Shown here: in pieces, positions 53,577 to 63,148 of the stretch
How positions within the stretch are numbered: position 1 is the stretch's first letter
Layout of the letters: every line of letters starts with the position of its first letter
Origin: Cymbomonas tetramitiformis
Lineage: Eukaryota; Chlorophyta; Pyramimonadophyceae; Pyramimonadales; Pyramimonadaceae
Length of the DNA stretch: 64,000 bases
Direction of reading: 5' to 3'
Assembly: GCA_001247695.2 (NCBI GenBank)
Contig: LGRX02035258.1
Location: forward strand, 99,409-163,408
Notes under the pieces: model-generated
Seen by the model: only the letters and a program-made list of their open reading frames with translations
What the model was told of the DNA's origin: nothing
Database searches by the model: none
Position numbers and translations under genes: made by a program

Positions 53577-54806
53577 CTAAATATATGGTATACGTATCAA
53601 TTCCAATACAAAACGTAGAGTGTTATTTGCAAATTGTTCACCGGAAATGTCCGTTATTCTTAACTCAACTTCGTCATCAGCTTCAATATAATTTACACTT
53701 GAATTTAATGTAAATCTTTTTGCTTTTGTGGTATTGACCGTTATCGTTGAACATCTCAAAAGATATTCCGTACCAATCTTTGGTTGAATTGAAGTATCGG
53801 CGTGTGTTATCTTGAACTTGATATCGTCTGTACCATCAGTAGCTATAGTAGCAAAATCCAAGTAAATAATGAAACTATCATTAGGAAATTGAATGGTTCG
53901 TATATTTTCATTTCCGGGTGCTGAAAGCGTAGTTACTCTTGAAATTTCTTCATAATTCAATTCTTTATTTACTTTCAAAATATTTATATCCGCGAAAGGA
54001 GTTTGAACAATATCAGCTTTTATTAAATTAGCACCTCGGATATCACCTAACATATTAATTCTAAAAAATTCATTTGATGGTATATCAGGTCGTTTTCGAA
54101 ACTGCAAAGCATACACTGAATCAACTGCTGCTTCATCAACCAGTGATGTATTCAAATCTATAAATGTTGAATTAGCAGATTTTGGCCCTTGTAATTCTAA
54201 ATTTGTCTTGGAACTTAATTGTGCATTAATTATAATGTTATTGCATTCTATATCATTACATCCTATTATATCACCTTTCATATTGATACTAAAAATTTTA
54301 GGTACAGCTGAATCGGGTTTCGTTTGAAAATTTATAAAATATATCGTTGAAACACTCGATAAATCTACACCTGAGGTATTTAAACTTATGAAACTATTAC
54401 CTGATGTTTTATTTCCAAATAAATCAAGATTTGTGGTATTATCTGGTGCGACCAGTTCTGTTTTTCCATTGATTTTTGCATCACCGTTTACTATCAAACC
54501 GAAAGTTGTATTTACTTGCAGTTCACTGCCTGTAACGATTATAACACTATTATCAGTTCCATCCTTCAATTCAATTTGTGCCTTTCCATTATTTAAAATA
54601 TTTTTCAAATATCGAAAATTTATAATTGAAGTATTCAAAACGTCTCTGCCGTATAAATTGTTTACGTATACGTCACCAACGGTCCTTTCTATATCATTAC
54701 CACCGGGTAGGTTTTGCCACTTAGTAGACCCCCCGGTAGGAGCATTTCCATTTACCGTATTACATTGTATATTTTTACAAACAATATCATTTCCAAAAGA
54801 AGACAT
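53577..54806 (-). CDS. fibre-like protein with MSSFG head
   Basis: A 409-residue protein starting MSSFGNDIVCKNIQCNTVNG. It has two successive copies of an internal unit: GNSFISLNTSGVDLSSVSTI then NSTFIDLNTSLVDEAAVDSV, each leading to a FQxxPD and FxINMxGDI segment. Its C-terminal domain (FKITHADTSIQP and LRCSTITVNTTK) matches that of the gene at 49554. It is thus a longer version of the same fibre type, grown by duplication of the shaft unit. Confidence 0.6.
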   Translation of the reverse strand: MSSFGNDIVCKNIQCNTVNGNAPTGGSTKWQNLPGGNDIERTVGDVYVNNLYGRDVLNTSIINFRYLKNILNNGKAQIELKDGTDNSVIIVTGSELQVNTTFGLIVNGDAKINGKTELVAPDNTTNLDLFGNKTSGNSFISLNTSGVDLSSVSTIYFINFQTKPDSAVPKIFSINMKGDIIGCNDIECNNIIINAQLSSKTNLELQGPKSANSTFIDLNTSLVDEAAVDSVYALQFRKRPDIPSNEFFRINMLGDIRGANLIKADIVQTPFADINILKVNKELNYEEISRVTTLSAPGNENIRTIQFPNDSFIIYLDFATIATDGTDDIKFKITHADTSIQPKIGTEYLLRCSTITVNTTKAKRFTLNSSVNYIEADDEVELRITDISGEQFANNTLRFVLELIRIPYI

Positions 54807-54825
54807 CTGATATATATATATTAAA

Positions 54826-56620
54826 TCACAATTTAAAATCAGGTTTAATCCAAACCAATAATCCTGAACCCGGAGTTGTTATAACTTTACTTTCCATACA
54901 CACACCGATAATTCCAACATTATTTGTAGTAATTTGTGAAGCATTAACTGAACCTCCCGGTGCACAACCTAACATTTGACCTTTAACATAACTTCCATCA
55001 ATAGCTTTGCAAGTTGTGAAACCTTTTGTACAAACGAAACAAGAATTTCCGGTTGTTGCATTTTGAACACAAACTCCAATAGGCATACAATTTTGATTAG
55101 ATTGACTTGCTGAAGCTGCATATATTTTTATACCATTTACATCTGAAAAATCATCAGAAAATTGAACAATATCTCCGGCACTTATTGTAGCTCCGGTATT
55201 ATTTTTAAAAGTAAATACATCACCTGTATGAGGAACCGGACTTGTGGGTAATGTTGCCGTATATGCATTTGTCAAACCTGTCAAAGGAATTCCTACGGTC
55301 GTCAATGATGATGTTGGCGTTGTATATGCCCAGTCTATGCTACTTACAAGTCGTATAGCACTACAATCCAAATCACCGGTTAAATTAATGTTATTTCCAG
55401 AATTACCGACAGCCAAAACTTGACTTAATGAACCAATACTTCCAGAATTTATTGCACCAGATTTTATTTCACCGGAAACTGAATCATAATACAATTGTAA
55501 ATTTTCTAATGTCACATCAGGACTTGGTCTTATAGGTTTTACCGTAAATGAACTTGGATTTACAGAATTTAATTCAACACCGTTTGCATTTATACAAATA
55601 GTATTGTTGACAGACGAAGTTCCTCCGGTATTCTTATTAGCATATGAACCTAATGACACTGAATTTAGACCACTAAAAACTACGCCTGCAAATCTTCCTA
55701 CAGAAACAGATTCCACACCGGCGTTACTTTGTCCGGAATCATCTCCTAAATTTACCGAATAATTCCCAGCTTGGTCATATCCACTACCTGAACCTAAAGC
55801 CAAAACATCAATTCCACAACCGAATGAACCAGCATTTCTGCCTATTAATATTGCACGTTGTGCATTTATATATCCGTCATCACTTGTTGTTTCACCAATA
55901 CGAATTTTAGCATCTTGAGTACCGCCTCTAATCCTAATTAAAGCACCATCAATTTCATCTTGATTTATCGTAAATTTTCCAGTTCCGGTAAAAGAAATAT
56001 CATTCGTTGTAGTTGTACTTCCTTGGTCGGTAACAGATTGTAAATTTTGGTTAGCCCCGGAAGGCAAGTTTTGAAGCAAAGAACCGTCACCAATAAATTT
56101 TCCAGAATTCAAAGTAATATCACCGGTGTTTAAAATTAGAGGTCCATCATTTAAAAGTACACCTGCTCCAAGTGGTTCTACATTCAATGTGGTTTGCATA
56201 AAGGACCATTCATTGATACCGTTGTCTCCTATTTTCAATCTTGTTTGAGGAACAGGGTCTAAAGATTTAATTTCAAAAGAACTATCAAGTTCATCCAAAC
56301 CTATAGAGAATTTTGATTTACTTGCAGGATTGTTTAAAATGAAATCATAAAAATTGATATTATTAACCAAATTTAAATCACCATCAGTTTGTAATTTCAT
56401 GAATTCTCTTTGATTATTTACATCAGAATTATCAATAAAATCAATATCATTTTGATATAAAAAAATCTGAAGCCATATGAATTGTTTGACAAGGTTTTGA
56501 ATTATCACCTATTTGATTTACATTTATTTGATTAATTGTTAAAGGGTCAGGAACATTTGTAGATGGAGTTTGTTTACCATTAAATGTACTTGCAACTACA
56601 TTATTTCCAAATGAAGACAT
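54826..56620 (-). CDS. large fibre protein with YadA-head-like repeats, frameshifted near the 5' end
   Basis: The main frame (to 56508) is a close paralogue of the fibre at 50934: FIGDGSLLQNLPSGANQN, YADA-type NYSVNLGDDSGQ and SVSVGRFAGV units, and a C-terminal GIIGVCMESKV domain ending WIKPDFKL. The head MSSFGNNVVASTFNGK lies in another frame starting at 56620, with the change at a run of seven A (56459-56465, plus strand). With that run changed by one base the gene would be intact. A trimeric receptor-binding fibre is inferred. Confidence 0.65.
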
Positions 56621-56646
56621 TATATATCATAACACAAGTTTTAAAT

Positions 56647-56991
56647 TTACGGTTGAGCAAGTTTCATATATACAGTTCCAAATTTATCAGTTGGATTCGC
56701 TTTGAATACATATAATCCATTTACTTGTGTAATTGCTTCAATCGGAGGGTTGTTGGTTGTTGCTACAATAGGTAAACCTTCAAATCTAACTTTCATTTTA
56801 TTTTCTTTTGCAGCCATATTCAAATTTACAATTCCGGGGTCACCGCTTTGACTTCCATCAATATTCATATTTATATCAGCTCCAATTATTTGAAAGGTTG
56901 TTTTTGTTGTTTTATCTTTAGCACCAATAAACACACCGTTATTAACTTTGATATTCTTATCTAAAACAAAATCATTTCCGAATGAAGACAT
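56647..56991 (-). CDS. small MSSFG-head protein
   Basis: A 114-residue protein with the shared head MSSFGNDFVLDKNIKVNNG and a beta-rich body (FQIIGADINMNIDG, NGLYVFKANPTDKFG). It lacks the shaft and knob. It may be a minimal fibre or a cap protein using the same attachment peptide as its neighbours. It lies in a tightly spaced minus-strand row of structural genes. Confidence 0.5.
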   Translation of the reverse strand: MSSFGNDFVLDKNIKVNNGVFIGAKDKTTKTTFQIIGADINMNIDGSQSGDPGIVNLNMAAKENKMKVRFEGLPIVATTNNPPIEAITQVNGLYVFKANPTDKFGTVYMKLAQP

Positions 56992-57017
56992 TATATACTA
57001 TATCCTATAATTTAATT

Positions 57018-57335
57018 TTATTTCACAAAGAATGTCGGAGCCAAAGGTGTCAGTTTATTGTTTAATGGATGAATATTGGGAAATGAAAACATAGCATTTT
57101 GTTTTGTAATTTTATTACCGTGTCCTAATGTATACGATTTGAAACCTGACATAGGGTCCACATTAGAAACTCTTGCCGGTGGTCGCAAATCTTGTATTGT
57201 TTTACATGGAACAATCATCATCGAAGAACTTCGAAAGCCTGAAGTTAACATCATATTTGGTAATTTAACATCGACTTTTCCTAATGGTTTATTTCCTAAG
57301 TTTGAAGCAAAAATTTGTCCCGCTTGTTCAGCCAT
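57018..57335 (-). CDS. hypothetical structural-cluster protein
   Basis: A 105-residue protein with VDVKLPNMMLTSGFRSSSMM and SFPNIHPLNNKLTPLAP; no membrane segment or enzyme motif. It is encoded between the fibre genes and the capsid gene on the same strand, 30 bases downstream of the capsid stop, so a virion role is likely. No family is recognised. Confidence 0.4.
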   Translation of the reverse strand: MAEQAGQIFASNLGNKPLGKVDVKLPNMMLTSGFRSSSMMIVPCKTIQDLRPPARVSNVDPMSGFKSYTLGHGNKITKQNAMFSFPNIHPLNNKLTPLAPTFFVK

Positions 57336-57365
57336 AATTATATATAATTACAATTAAATTAGTTT

Positions 57366-58712
57366 TTATACAACCACTTCAATCATTCTTCCCATACCTA
57401 TACGGATGATACTTGTACATTGTGCAATAATAAATGTTTCGTTATTCGTCAAAGGTGTTTGAAGTGGGTCTGCGATTGATGATTTCTGAGTGGACAGAAA
57501 TAAACTTGCATTCATACCTCTTGTATCTTGCCCTGAACAATTTCTGGGTCCCATACCTGGCATAGGCATATTGAATCGAAGCATAGCAGTCCAATAAGAA
57601 TTATACCAATTTTCTAAAGAATTGACTTTACAACCTGAATCGTCGGAATAATTATCAGCTTTACCGATAGTGACCAAATTAAAAGCATCGAGAGCGGTGG
57701 CACGATAATTTGGATAATAAATTGAGTTCACATTATACTGCCAAGATTGAATATCTCCAGCATAAAATCTGAAATAACTTGGAACATAAGTAGCACCTAT
57801 TTTATTATCAATTTTGTGTAAACCTGTATTAACAGAATTGTAATCTGAAGGCCTTTGAACAGCGTATAACACATCCAAAGATTGTGCGGACAAAGAAAAT
57901 CGATTTGATTTAGTCATTTCCGTTTGAGTATCTTGAAAGGTAAAATAATTAGTGAAAGGCATCTCAATATATGAATCTTCTTTTAGTTTTCTTTCGACAG
58001 CACTATCGTAAACACCATTTGAAAATGTAATTGTTTCAATTGTAAAATGCAAATCAGTCAATTTCCATGTCGCTTTTGCAGCAAGTTCGGCAGCCGCGGT
58101 TCCATTAAATCCATTTCCGGCTCCCAAGGACTTTTGATACGCTCCAAGAACTTCCGGTCCATGCATGAAGAAACGAATTTGAATACTTGGTAGTAACGCA
58201 GTATCCAGGTAGTCAGGTGAAGATTCCCCTATAAATTGTAGAAAATTATTCAAAATATATGGTCTTTCTTCTTGATAATAACTATCGGTATTAACATTTA
58301 TTTCTTGATTTTTCAAAACTCTTTGATAAGATACTTCTTTATTCAACGTTGTTTTAAGATTGTCCAAAACCGCTGATACCGTTGAATATTGACTCATGCC
58401 ACTCGAAATAGCTATTCCACCGCTGTAAATTTCTACACGAGAAATCAATTTTTCGATTCCATTTGGCAAAGTTGTGATAACTAAATCAGGTTGGGTTGCG
58501 GCGTCCGTACAAGCTATGGCAGGATTGTTAGCACGACCTTTACAATGCATACTTAAACTTTTCAGATTACACAAAACATTAACTGGAAGATTCAAAGTTA
58601 TAACACCGTAAGGATTTACTTCGGTCAAGTTTGTCGTTTCAAGACGAAAATATTGAGTACTATATCCACTTAGTTTTTGAAGTCCAAATGCAAGACTATA
58701 CGGTAAAGACAT
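57366..58712 (-). CDS. capsid protein, probable major capsid (copy B)
   Basis: A 448-residue protein beginning SLPYSLAFGLQKLSGYST, continuing LNLPVNVLCNLKSLSMHCKG, then YLDTALLPSIQIRFFMHGPE and IETITFSNGVYDSAVERKL. It is beta-rich with few charged helices, as expected for a jelly-roll protein. The copy at 47803 is a truncated homologue. It is the largest conserved structural protein of the two clusters, hence the major-capsid suggestion, but I see no decisive motif and the size is below the usual double jelly-roll range. Confidence 0.5.
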   Translation of the reverse strand: MSLPYSLAFGLQKLSGYSTQYFRLETTNLTEVNPYGVITLNLPVNVLCNLKSLSMHCKGRANNPAIACTDAATQPDLVITTLPNGIEKLISRVEIYSGGIAISSGMSQYSTVSAVLDNLKTTLNKEVSYQRVLKNQEINVNTDSYYQEERPYILNNFLQFIGESSPDYLDTALLPSIQIRFFMHGPEVLGAYQKSLGAGNGFNGTAAAELAAKATWKLTDLHFTIETITFSNGVYDSAVERKLKEDSYIEMPFTNYFTFQDTQTEMTKSNRFSLSAQSLDVLYAVQRPSDYNSVNTGLHKIDNKIGATYVPSYFRFYAGDIQSWQYNVNSIYYPNYRATALDAFNLVTIGKADNYSDDSGCKVNSLENWYNSYWTAMLRFNMPMPGMGPRNCSGQDTRGMNASLFLSTQKSSIADPLQTPLTNNETFIIAQCTSIIRIGMGRMIEVVV

Positions 58713-58739
58713 TTTTTCTATAATATATATAATATAATT

Positions 58740-59723
58740 TTAATTCACATATTCTTTTAATTTCAAAGATAATGCATAATTTATGGACTGTTCAATTCCA
58801 TTTTGGGAAACGGCGGTAGGAAGTAATCTTGCTTTTTTGTCCGTAAGTGTGATACGAAGAAATGTAAATTGTGATGCTTGAATGTCTATTGCAAAATTTT
58901 CATCGTAATCTAAATAAGTAATAAATTGTTTAGTTAAATCTGAAGGTAGCAAAATTTTCCCTAAAATATCACCGGAAATAATAACATTCTCTTTTGAATT
59001 ATTGGAAAGGTTAGTGCTTTCTAAATTGTTTGTTGGCAACGATGAAATTCTGAGATAAATAGCGTCATTTGTTTGCAAATTACCGGGAAATTTGGAAATA
59101 AATACTTCATTTACGGTTTCGATGTCAAACAAATCTTTAATCTGTGAAAAATCTGCTAAACCGGCAACTGATTTATTTGTTTGTCCGCCTAAGACTTGGT
59201 CTACATCATTGTATTTACCGGGAGAATTAAAAATATTATTTAATGCATTACCTAAATTACTCCCTGGCACTGCTTGAAAATCACCGGTTATTGAAAATGC
59301 AACAAATTTAATATCGGGAGCAGGTTTGCTAAGTGTAATCGTAAAACGTCCTGAAATTGCATTGTAAGTAACATCAACGCTATCAGCAGGCCTTGCAAAC
59401 CCAAAGTTGGCGACAAGAACATCTAAGATAATTGTTTCTAAAATCGATTTTAAATCATTTAAATCTGTATAATTTCCATCAGGTATTCTACATTCATACA
59501 AATTATCAGAATTTATTTTAGCAATATAGAAAATTCCATTATATTCATTAATGGTATACCAAGTCTTTGCAGCCGAAAAACTGTTTACAATTATTTTCAA
59601 TTTGTTTGTATTTTTATAGTTTGTTAATTGTGTTGGTATATTGATATTGATAATTCTGGAATCACCAAACGATGAAAGGTCTTCACTTGATAAATAAAGT
59701 GTACGTTCAGATATTACACTCAT
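58740..59723 (-). CDS. minor capsid/penton-like protein (copy B)
   Basis: A 327-residue protein with SERTLYLSSEDLSSFGDSRI, NSFSAAKTWYTINEYNGIFY and NLQTNDAIYLRISSLPTNN, all shared with copy A at 46762. Its neighbours are in the same order: small protein before, capsid after. A single-jelly-roll structural role is inferred. It ends 28 bases before the capsid start, so the genes probably form one transcript. Confidence 0.5.
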   Translation of the reverse strand: MSVISERTLYLSSEDLSSFGDSRIININIPTQLTNYKNTNKLKIIVNSFSAAKTWYTINEYNGIFYIAKINSDNLYECRIPDGNYTDLNDLKSILETIILDVLVANFGFARPADSVDVTYNAISGRFTITLSKPAPDIKFVAFSITGDFQAVPGSNLGNALNNIFNSPGKYNDVDQVLGGQTNKSVAGLADFSQIKDLFDIETVNEVFISKFPGNLQTNDAIYLRISSLPTNNLESTNLSNNSKENVIISGDILGKILLPSDLTKQFITYLDYDENFAIDIQASQFTFLRITLTDKKARLLPTAVSQNGIEQSINYALSLKLKEYVN

Positions 59724-59940
59724 GACTATCTCTATTTATAATATCAATATAGTTTTTATTCATTTCAATATCTTCCTTTGAATCTCTATTCAATGGTAAA
59801 GGTAATTCAATGTTTCCATTATACATATCGTCATATAGTTTTGGTCTTTTGATATAATCATCAACAATCAATTCAATATGAAATGTGGATAAATCAGGGT
59901 ACAAAATTTGAGCATTTTTTATTAAGTGTTCACGTTCCAT
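59707..59940 (-). CDS. small structural-cluster protein (copy B)
   Basis: Seventy-seven residues: a MEREHLIKNAQILYPDLSTF start then HIELIVDDYIKRPKLYDDM and NGNIELPLP. It is the homologue of 46554 (copy A). It overlaps the lipase-like gene upstream by 11 bases and the penton-like gene downstream by 17 bases. The conserved pair suggests a linked role. Function unknown. Confidence 0.55.
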   Translation of the reverse strand: MEREHLIKNAQILYPDLSTFHIELIVDDYIKRPKLYDDMYNGNIELPLPLNRDSKEDIEMNKNYIDIINRDSHECNI

Positions 59941-61243
59941 AATTTACCAAAAGATTATTATTTTCATCTTTAATCATATTTTCATTGATGGATGTATACT
60001 TATTTGATTGTGATTTATCTATATTTCTATCAAATGATGTCATTCTTTGAGGACCTTTGTTTGATATATAATCAGCCAATAATCTTGCTTCTAAGGGTGC
60101 GTCGTCATGCAAGTAATTTTTGTCGATATCGAAATTTACTCCTAACATTCCTAATGGATTTAAATCTTCTGAAATTCGATTGTTAAATTCATCACTTCCA
60201 ACATTTTTTGATGAAAGATTTCTTGCGTCATTCAAAGCATTTCCGAACATCAACACATCGAGTCCGGTCCCTATAGTATTGAATGTAGATTTTAATAAAT
60301 TTACCTTATTAACTTTGTTATTCTTTGGCATTTGAAAGAATTGTTTGAGATTATGCGGCGAAGTGATATATTGATACGGTGCTTTCAATAAATCATAAGG
60401 GTTCTTGTTTTCGAAGTAATGAAACAACTTTCTATTTGAATTTGATGGTATTTTCAAAGCTCCCGCAGTGGCCCAATCAGTTACAACTCGATGAATATTT
60501 TGCGGTGCATTTCCATTGACTTTAGGAGTATGTATATGTGATATAAATGGATTGAAGGTCGTTGATTTAATATTGAATTTCTCACCGACATGAATGGATT
60601 TCGCACCGCCCAAAGATGTCCCTAACAATTCAATGTCATGATTAGGATACTTTTTCAATGTGTCTAAATATACCTTTTCAGCTCTTAAAAATGAATCTCG
60701 TGTTTCATGTTTACCTTTAATCACCGAAAATATGTCCGCTTTATCTTCATTTAAGAAGGATGGATTTGACGACGCACCGTGATATGCAATATGTATTTGA
60801 TTATTTCCATTATTGAGTATTACGGCGTCATAATTTGAAAGCTCCGGGTCGATATTAAATCGATTGTTGAGAATATCTTTATTCAATTGTTTTTGAGCGG
60901 TCACATAGGTATTATGTTCATAACCGCCCGGAAATAATAAATCAGATTGATAATTTCTTGAACCGAGATAAGAAGATATTCCAACATGGAGAGCCTTTTC
61001 CCTAAGACTATTGGAAAATGATTGTTGAATTTGTGACGGTTGTAAGTCACCTAATTGTTTGAACAAGCTATTCATTTGAACTCTATATCGTTTCTTTTCA
61101 CTTTCATTTGACTCATACCTTTTATTCAAATCTGAAACTGAATAAACATTATTGTTATTTTGAAAATTAAGTATCTTGTTCGATGAATTTAACACTTTAT
61201 TGTTGCAGAAATTATTCAATGGTGAGCACAAAGACCCTTGCAT
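59930..61243 (-). CDS. lipase-like alpha/beta hydrolase
   Basis: A 437-residue protein. GTSLGGAKSIHV at 208-219 gives the G-x-S-x-G nucleophile elbow (Ser 210), preceded by HDIELL and by IHIAYHGASSN (about 150), the oxyanion region of class 3 lipases. The sequence after the elbow (STTFNPFISHIHTP) fits the family. PLVs related to algal giant viruses are known to carry lipase-like genes, and a role in membrane entry or exit is inferred. The first 80 residues are Asn-rich and unrelated. No signal peptide is seen. Confidence 0.7.
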   Translation of the reverse strand: MQGSLCSPLNNFCNNKVLNSSNKILNFQNNNNVYSVSDLNKRYESNESEKKRYRVQMNSLFKQLGDLQPSQIQQSFSNSLREKALHVGISSYLGSRNYQSDLLFPGGYEHNTYVTAQKQLNKDILNNRFNIDPELSNYDAVILNNGNNQIHIAYHGASSNPSFLNEDKADIFSVIKGKHETRDSFLRAEKVYLDTLKKYPNHDIELLGTSLGGAKSIHVGEKFNIKSTTFNPFISHIHTPKVNGNAPQNIHRVVTDWATAGALKIPSNSNRKLFHYFENKNPYDLLKAPYQYITSPHNLKQFFQMPKNNKVNKVNLLKSTFNTIGTGLDVLMFGNALNDARNLSSKNVGSDEFNNRISEDLNPLGMLGVNFDIDKNYLHDDAPLEARLLADYISNKGPQRMTSFDRNIDKSQSNKYTSINENMIKDENNNLLVNYGT

Positions 61244-61270
61244 ACTAATATAATAACATAGACTATATAA

Positions 61271-61561
61271 ATGACTTGTAAGTATTCAATATCTCAATAC
61301 ACTAAAGATAAAGCAAACAAATTGAATGTATATGTCAAGATATCAACAAATAAAGATAAGAAGATTGATGTGTTTGATAAGAAAACTGATGGAAAATTAG
61401 CGAGTGTCGGGTTGTGCGGTATGATGGATTATCCATCTTATATTAAGTTAAAAGGTATCAAGTATGCGAACCAAAGGAGGAAGTTGTACAAATTGAGACA
61501 TAATAAATACAGAAATAAAAAAGGGACAAATAGTTATTTTGCTGACAAATTGTTGTGGTAA
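61271..61561 (+). CDS. small viral DUF protein
   Basis: A 96-residue protein with VYVKISTNKDKKIDVFDKKT and a C-terminal block RRKLYKLRHNKYRNKKGTNS followed by YFADKLLW. The RH-x-K-x-R-x-K-K-G...LLW pattern is common in small proteins of PLVs and large algal viruses, often beside the type seen at 46325. Very basic. It diverges from the lipase gene. Function unknown. Confidence 0.55.
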   Translation: MTCKYSISQYTKDKANKLNVYVKISTNKDKKIDVFDKKTDGKLASVGLCGMMDYPSYIKLKGIKYANQRRKLYKLRHNKYRNKKGTNSYFADKLLW

Positions 61562-61790
61562 TTCTAACTCTAACTTTAACTCCAACTCTAACTCCAACTC
61601 TAACTTCAACTCTAACTTTAACTCAGACTGAGTAAATTGCGTGTCTTAAATAAACTTTTCAACAGTAAATACAAATATAATATCAACAAAAATAATAAGT
61701 CAAAAGTATTTCAGCACAGCAAATTGCCCGATGCTAACTCTAACTCTAACCCTAACCCCAACTTTAACTTTTACTCCAACTCTAACTTAA
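61562..61790 (-). repeat. degenerate TCTAAC/TCCAAC/TTTAAC repeats (right border)
   Basis: Two clusters (61562-61625 and 61734-61790) of TCTAAC, TCCAAC, TTTAAC and once CCTAACCCTAACC-type units. These are the reverse complement of the 52952-53426 repeats. They flank the 53.5-61.5 kb structural module as inverted repeats. Confidence 0.8.
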
Positions 61791-61819
61791 GATGGGGATC
61801 TTGCACAAAAGTGGTTACC

Positions 61820-63046
61820 TTATTTTTCAGCAGGTTTTGCACGGTAAACTTTATTATCAGTATCACAAAAAACCTCTTCACCAGCGTCTAACTTTGCAAG
61901 AAACTCTTGTTCGGAAATAATTGGCCACTGACACCTTCTCACAGGCCTGGCAGCCAGTTTCCCAGCCGCCATCCTTGCAAGGGTTTCAGCCTTTTTCAAG
62001 TCATATTCACGTTGTTGTTGCTGTTCCTCTTCAGAAGGCTGCTGGCACCAAGCAATTAAACGACGTTTTGCACTTTCGGCATCGGCAATCGCCTGCTGGT
62101 CTTTGGTCCTTTCCAGGGCCATTATTTTTGAAGCAGTTCTTTTTTTCCCTTTTATCTTCAGAGCTTTCAACAGTGACTTGGCTTGGTCGTGGGACTCCAA
62201 AACCCACTGGTTTAAGTCCCCCTTATAGTCTTTAAAATCCGCCATAAAATACTGATCGCTGAAACCTCCTTCTTCGTCGCCTTCACCATATTCGGCCAGA
62301 CGACACAAAAGCTCGCGGATTACAGACTCGCACGTGTTTGCATACTGTTCAAAAGTCAGCAAACTTTCAGAATACGACTCGTTGCGAACTTGGAGTTTTT
62401 TTAGGTTCTCCGTGAACGCAAGAACTCTTTTATTTAAGTCTTGTACCCGTTCAAACTTTTCTCGTACTTCCTCCGTGCAGTCGACCGGAATACTAATTTT
62501 AATTGTGGGCTCTTCGACCTTAGTTGCCTCGTACGGAACGATGGCGGTAGAAGCAACGTTAGTTGCCTCGTACGGAACGATAGCTTCAGAAACAGACTGC
62601 GAACCTCCGGCGATTGGAAGACCAGGTGCAATTCCCTCAAAAGCAGGCAATTCTGTCTTGGGGCGTTGTTGTCTGTGAACAACTTTCAACAAACACACAG
62701 CAAACCTGTCCGCCAGTTCGTTTGCACGCGTGTCGTTGGCTGTTATGTATTCGGTAAAAAACGGTGGAGCAATCAAACGACAATACTCCCAAGCCATCAA
62801 CAATATTTCTATGAACCACTTCCAGTGTCGTTCACAAACACCGTTTTCAGTGCTGCGAGTACATCGGACTACGTCAATAGTACCGTAATACAAGTCAGCA
62901 GCTTGGTTGTTTGGAACGACACATCGCGTTCCCTTCTTGTTTTTCTCGCGACGAAGGTTTACATCGGGTTTCTTTCCTGAAAAACAATCCCACCAATTAC
63001 ACTCGGCACCTCTAACGCCAGTATATTTAATAATTTTTGCTTGCAT
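61820..63046 (-). CDS. hypothetical coiled-coil protein of divergent composition
   Basis: A 408-residue protein. The first 80 residues have spaced Cys/His (ECNWWDCFSGKK, VRCTRSTENGVCERHWKW), a possible metal site. Residues about 145-165 contain a duplicated IVPYEAT unit. From about 180 the sequence is helical and charged (EEVREKFERVQDLNKRVLAF, later QQPSEEEQQQQREYDLKKAE), a coiled coil. Codon use is GC-richer than in the viral neighbours. No family is recognised. Confidence 0.5.
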   Translation of the reverse strand: MQAKIIKYTGVRGAECNWWDCFSGKKPDVNLRREKNKKGTRCVVPNNQAADLYYGTIDVVRCTRSTENGVCERHWKWFIEILLMAWEYCRLIAPPFFTEYITANDTRANELADRFAVCLLKVVHRQQRPKTELPAFEGIAPGLPIAGGSQSVSEAIVPYEATNVASTAIVPYEATKVEEPTIKISIPVDCTEEVREKFERVQDLNKRVLAFTENLKKLQVRNESYSESLLTFEQYANTCESVIRELLCRLAEYGEGDEEGGFSDQYFMADFKDYKGDLNQWVLESHDQAKSLLKALKIKGKKRTASKIMALERTKDQQAIADAESAKRRLIAWCQQPSEEEQQQQREYDLKKAETLARMAAGKLAARPVRRCQWPIISEQEFLAKLDAGEEVFCDTDNKVYRAKPAEK

Positions 63047-63085
63047 TTTTGTAGGTGCTGTTGAGTTACCTTTCGCGCGAAATCT

Positions 63086-63130
63086 GAGTTAGAGTTAGAG
63101 TTAGAGTTAGAGTTGGAGTTGAAGTTGGAG
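63086..63130 (+). repeat. GTTAGA/GTTGGA repeats (third cluster)
   Basis: Seven or eight hexamers of GTTAGA/GTTGGA/GTTGAA type in the same orientation as the 53-kb cluster and opposite to 61562-61790. With the latter they bracket the 61820-63046 gene as inverted repeats. Confidence 0.75.
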
Positions 63131-63148
63131 TACACGTAAGATTTTTAA

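Noticed and set aside
62334..62980. Plus-strand frames within the 61820-63046 gene
   Set aside because: They are antisense to a long frame with consistent coiled-coil composition and a duplicated motif, and are taken as shadows.
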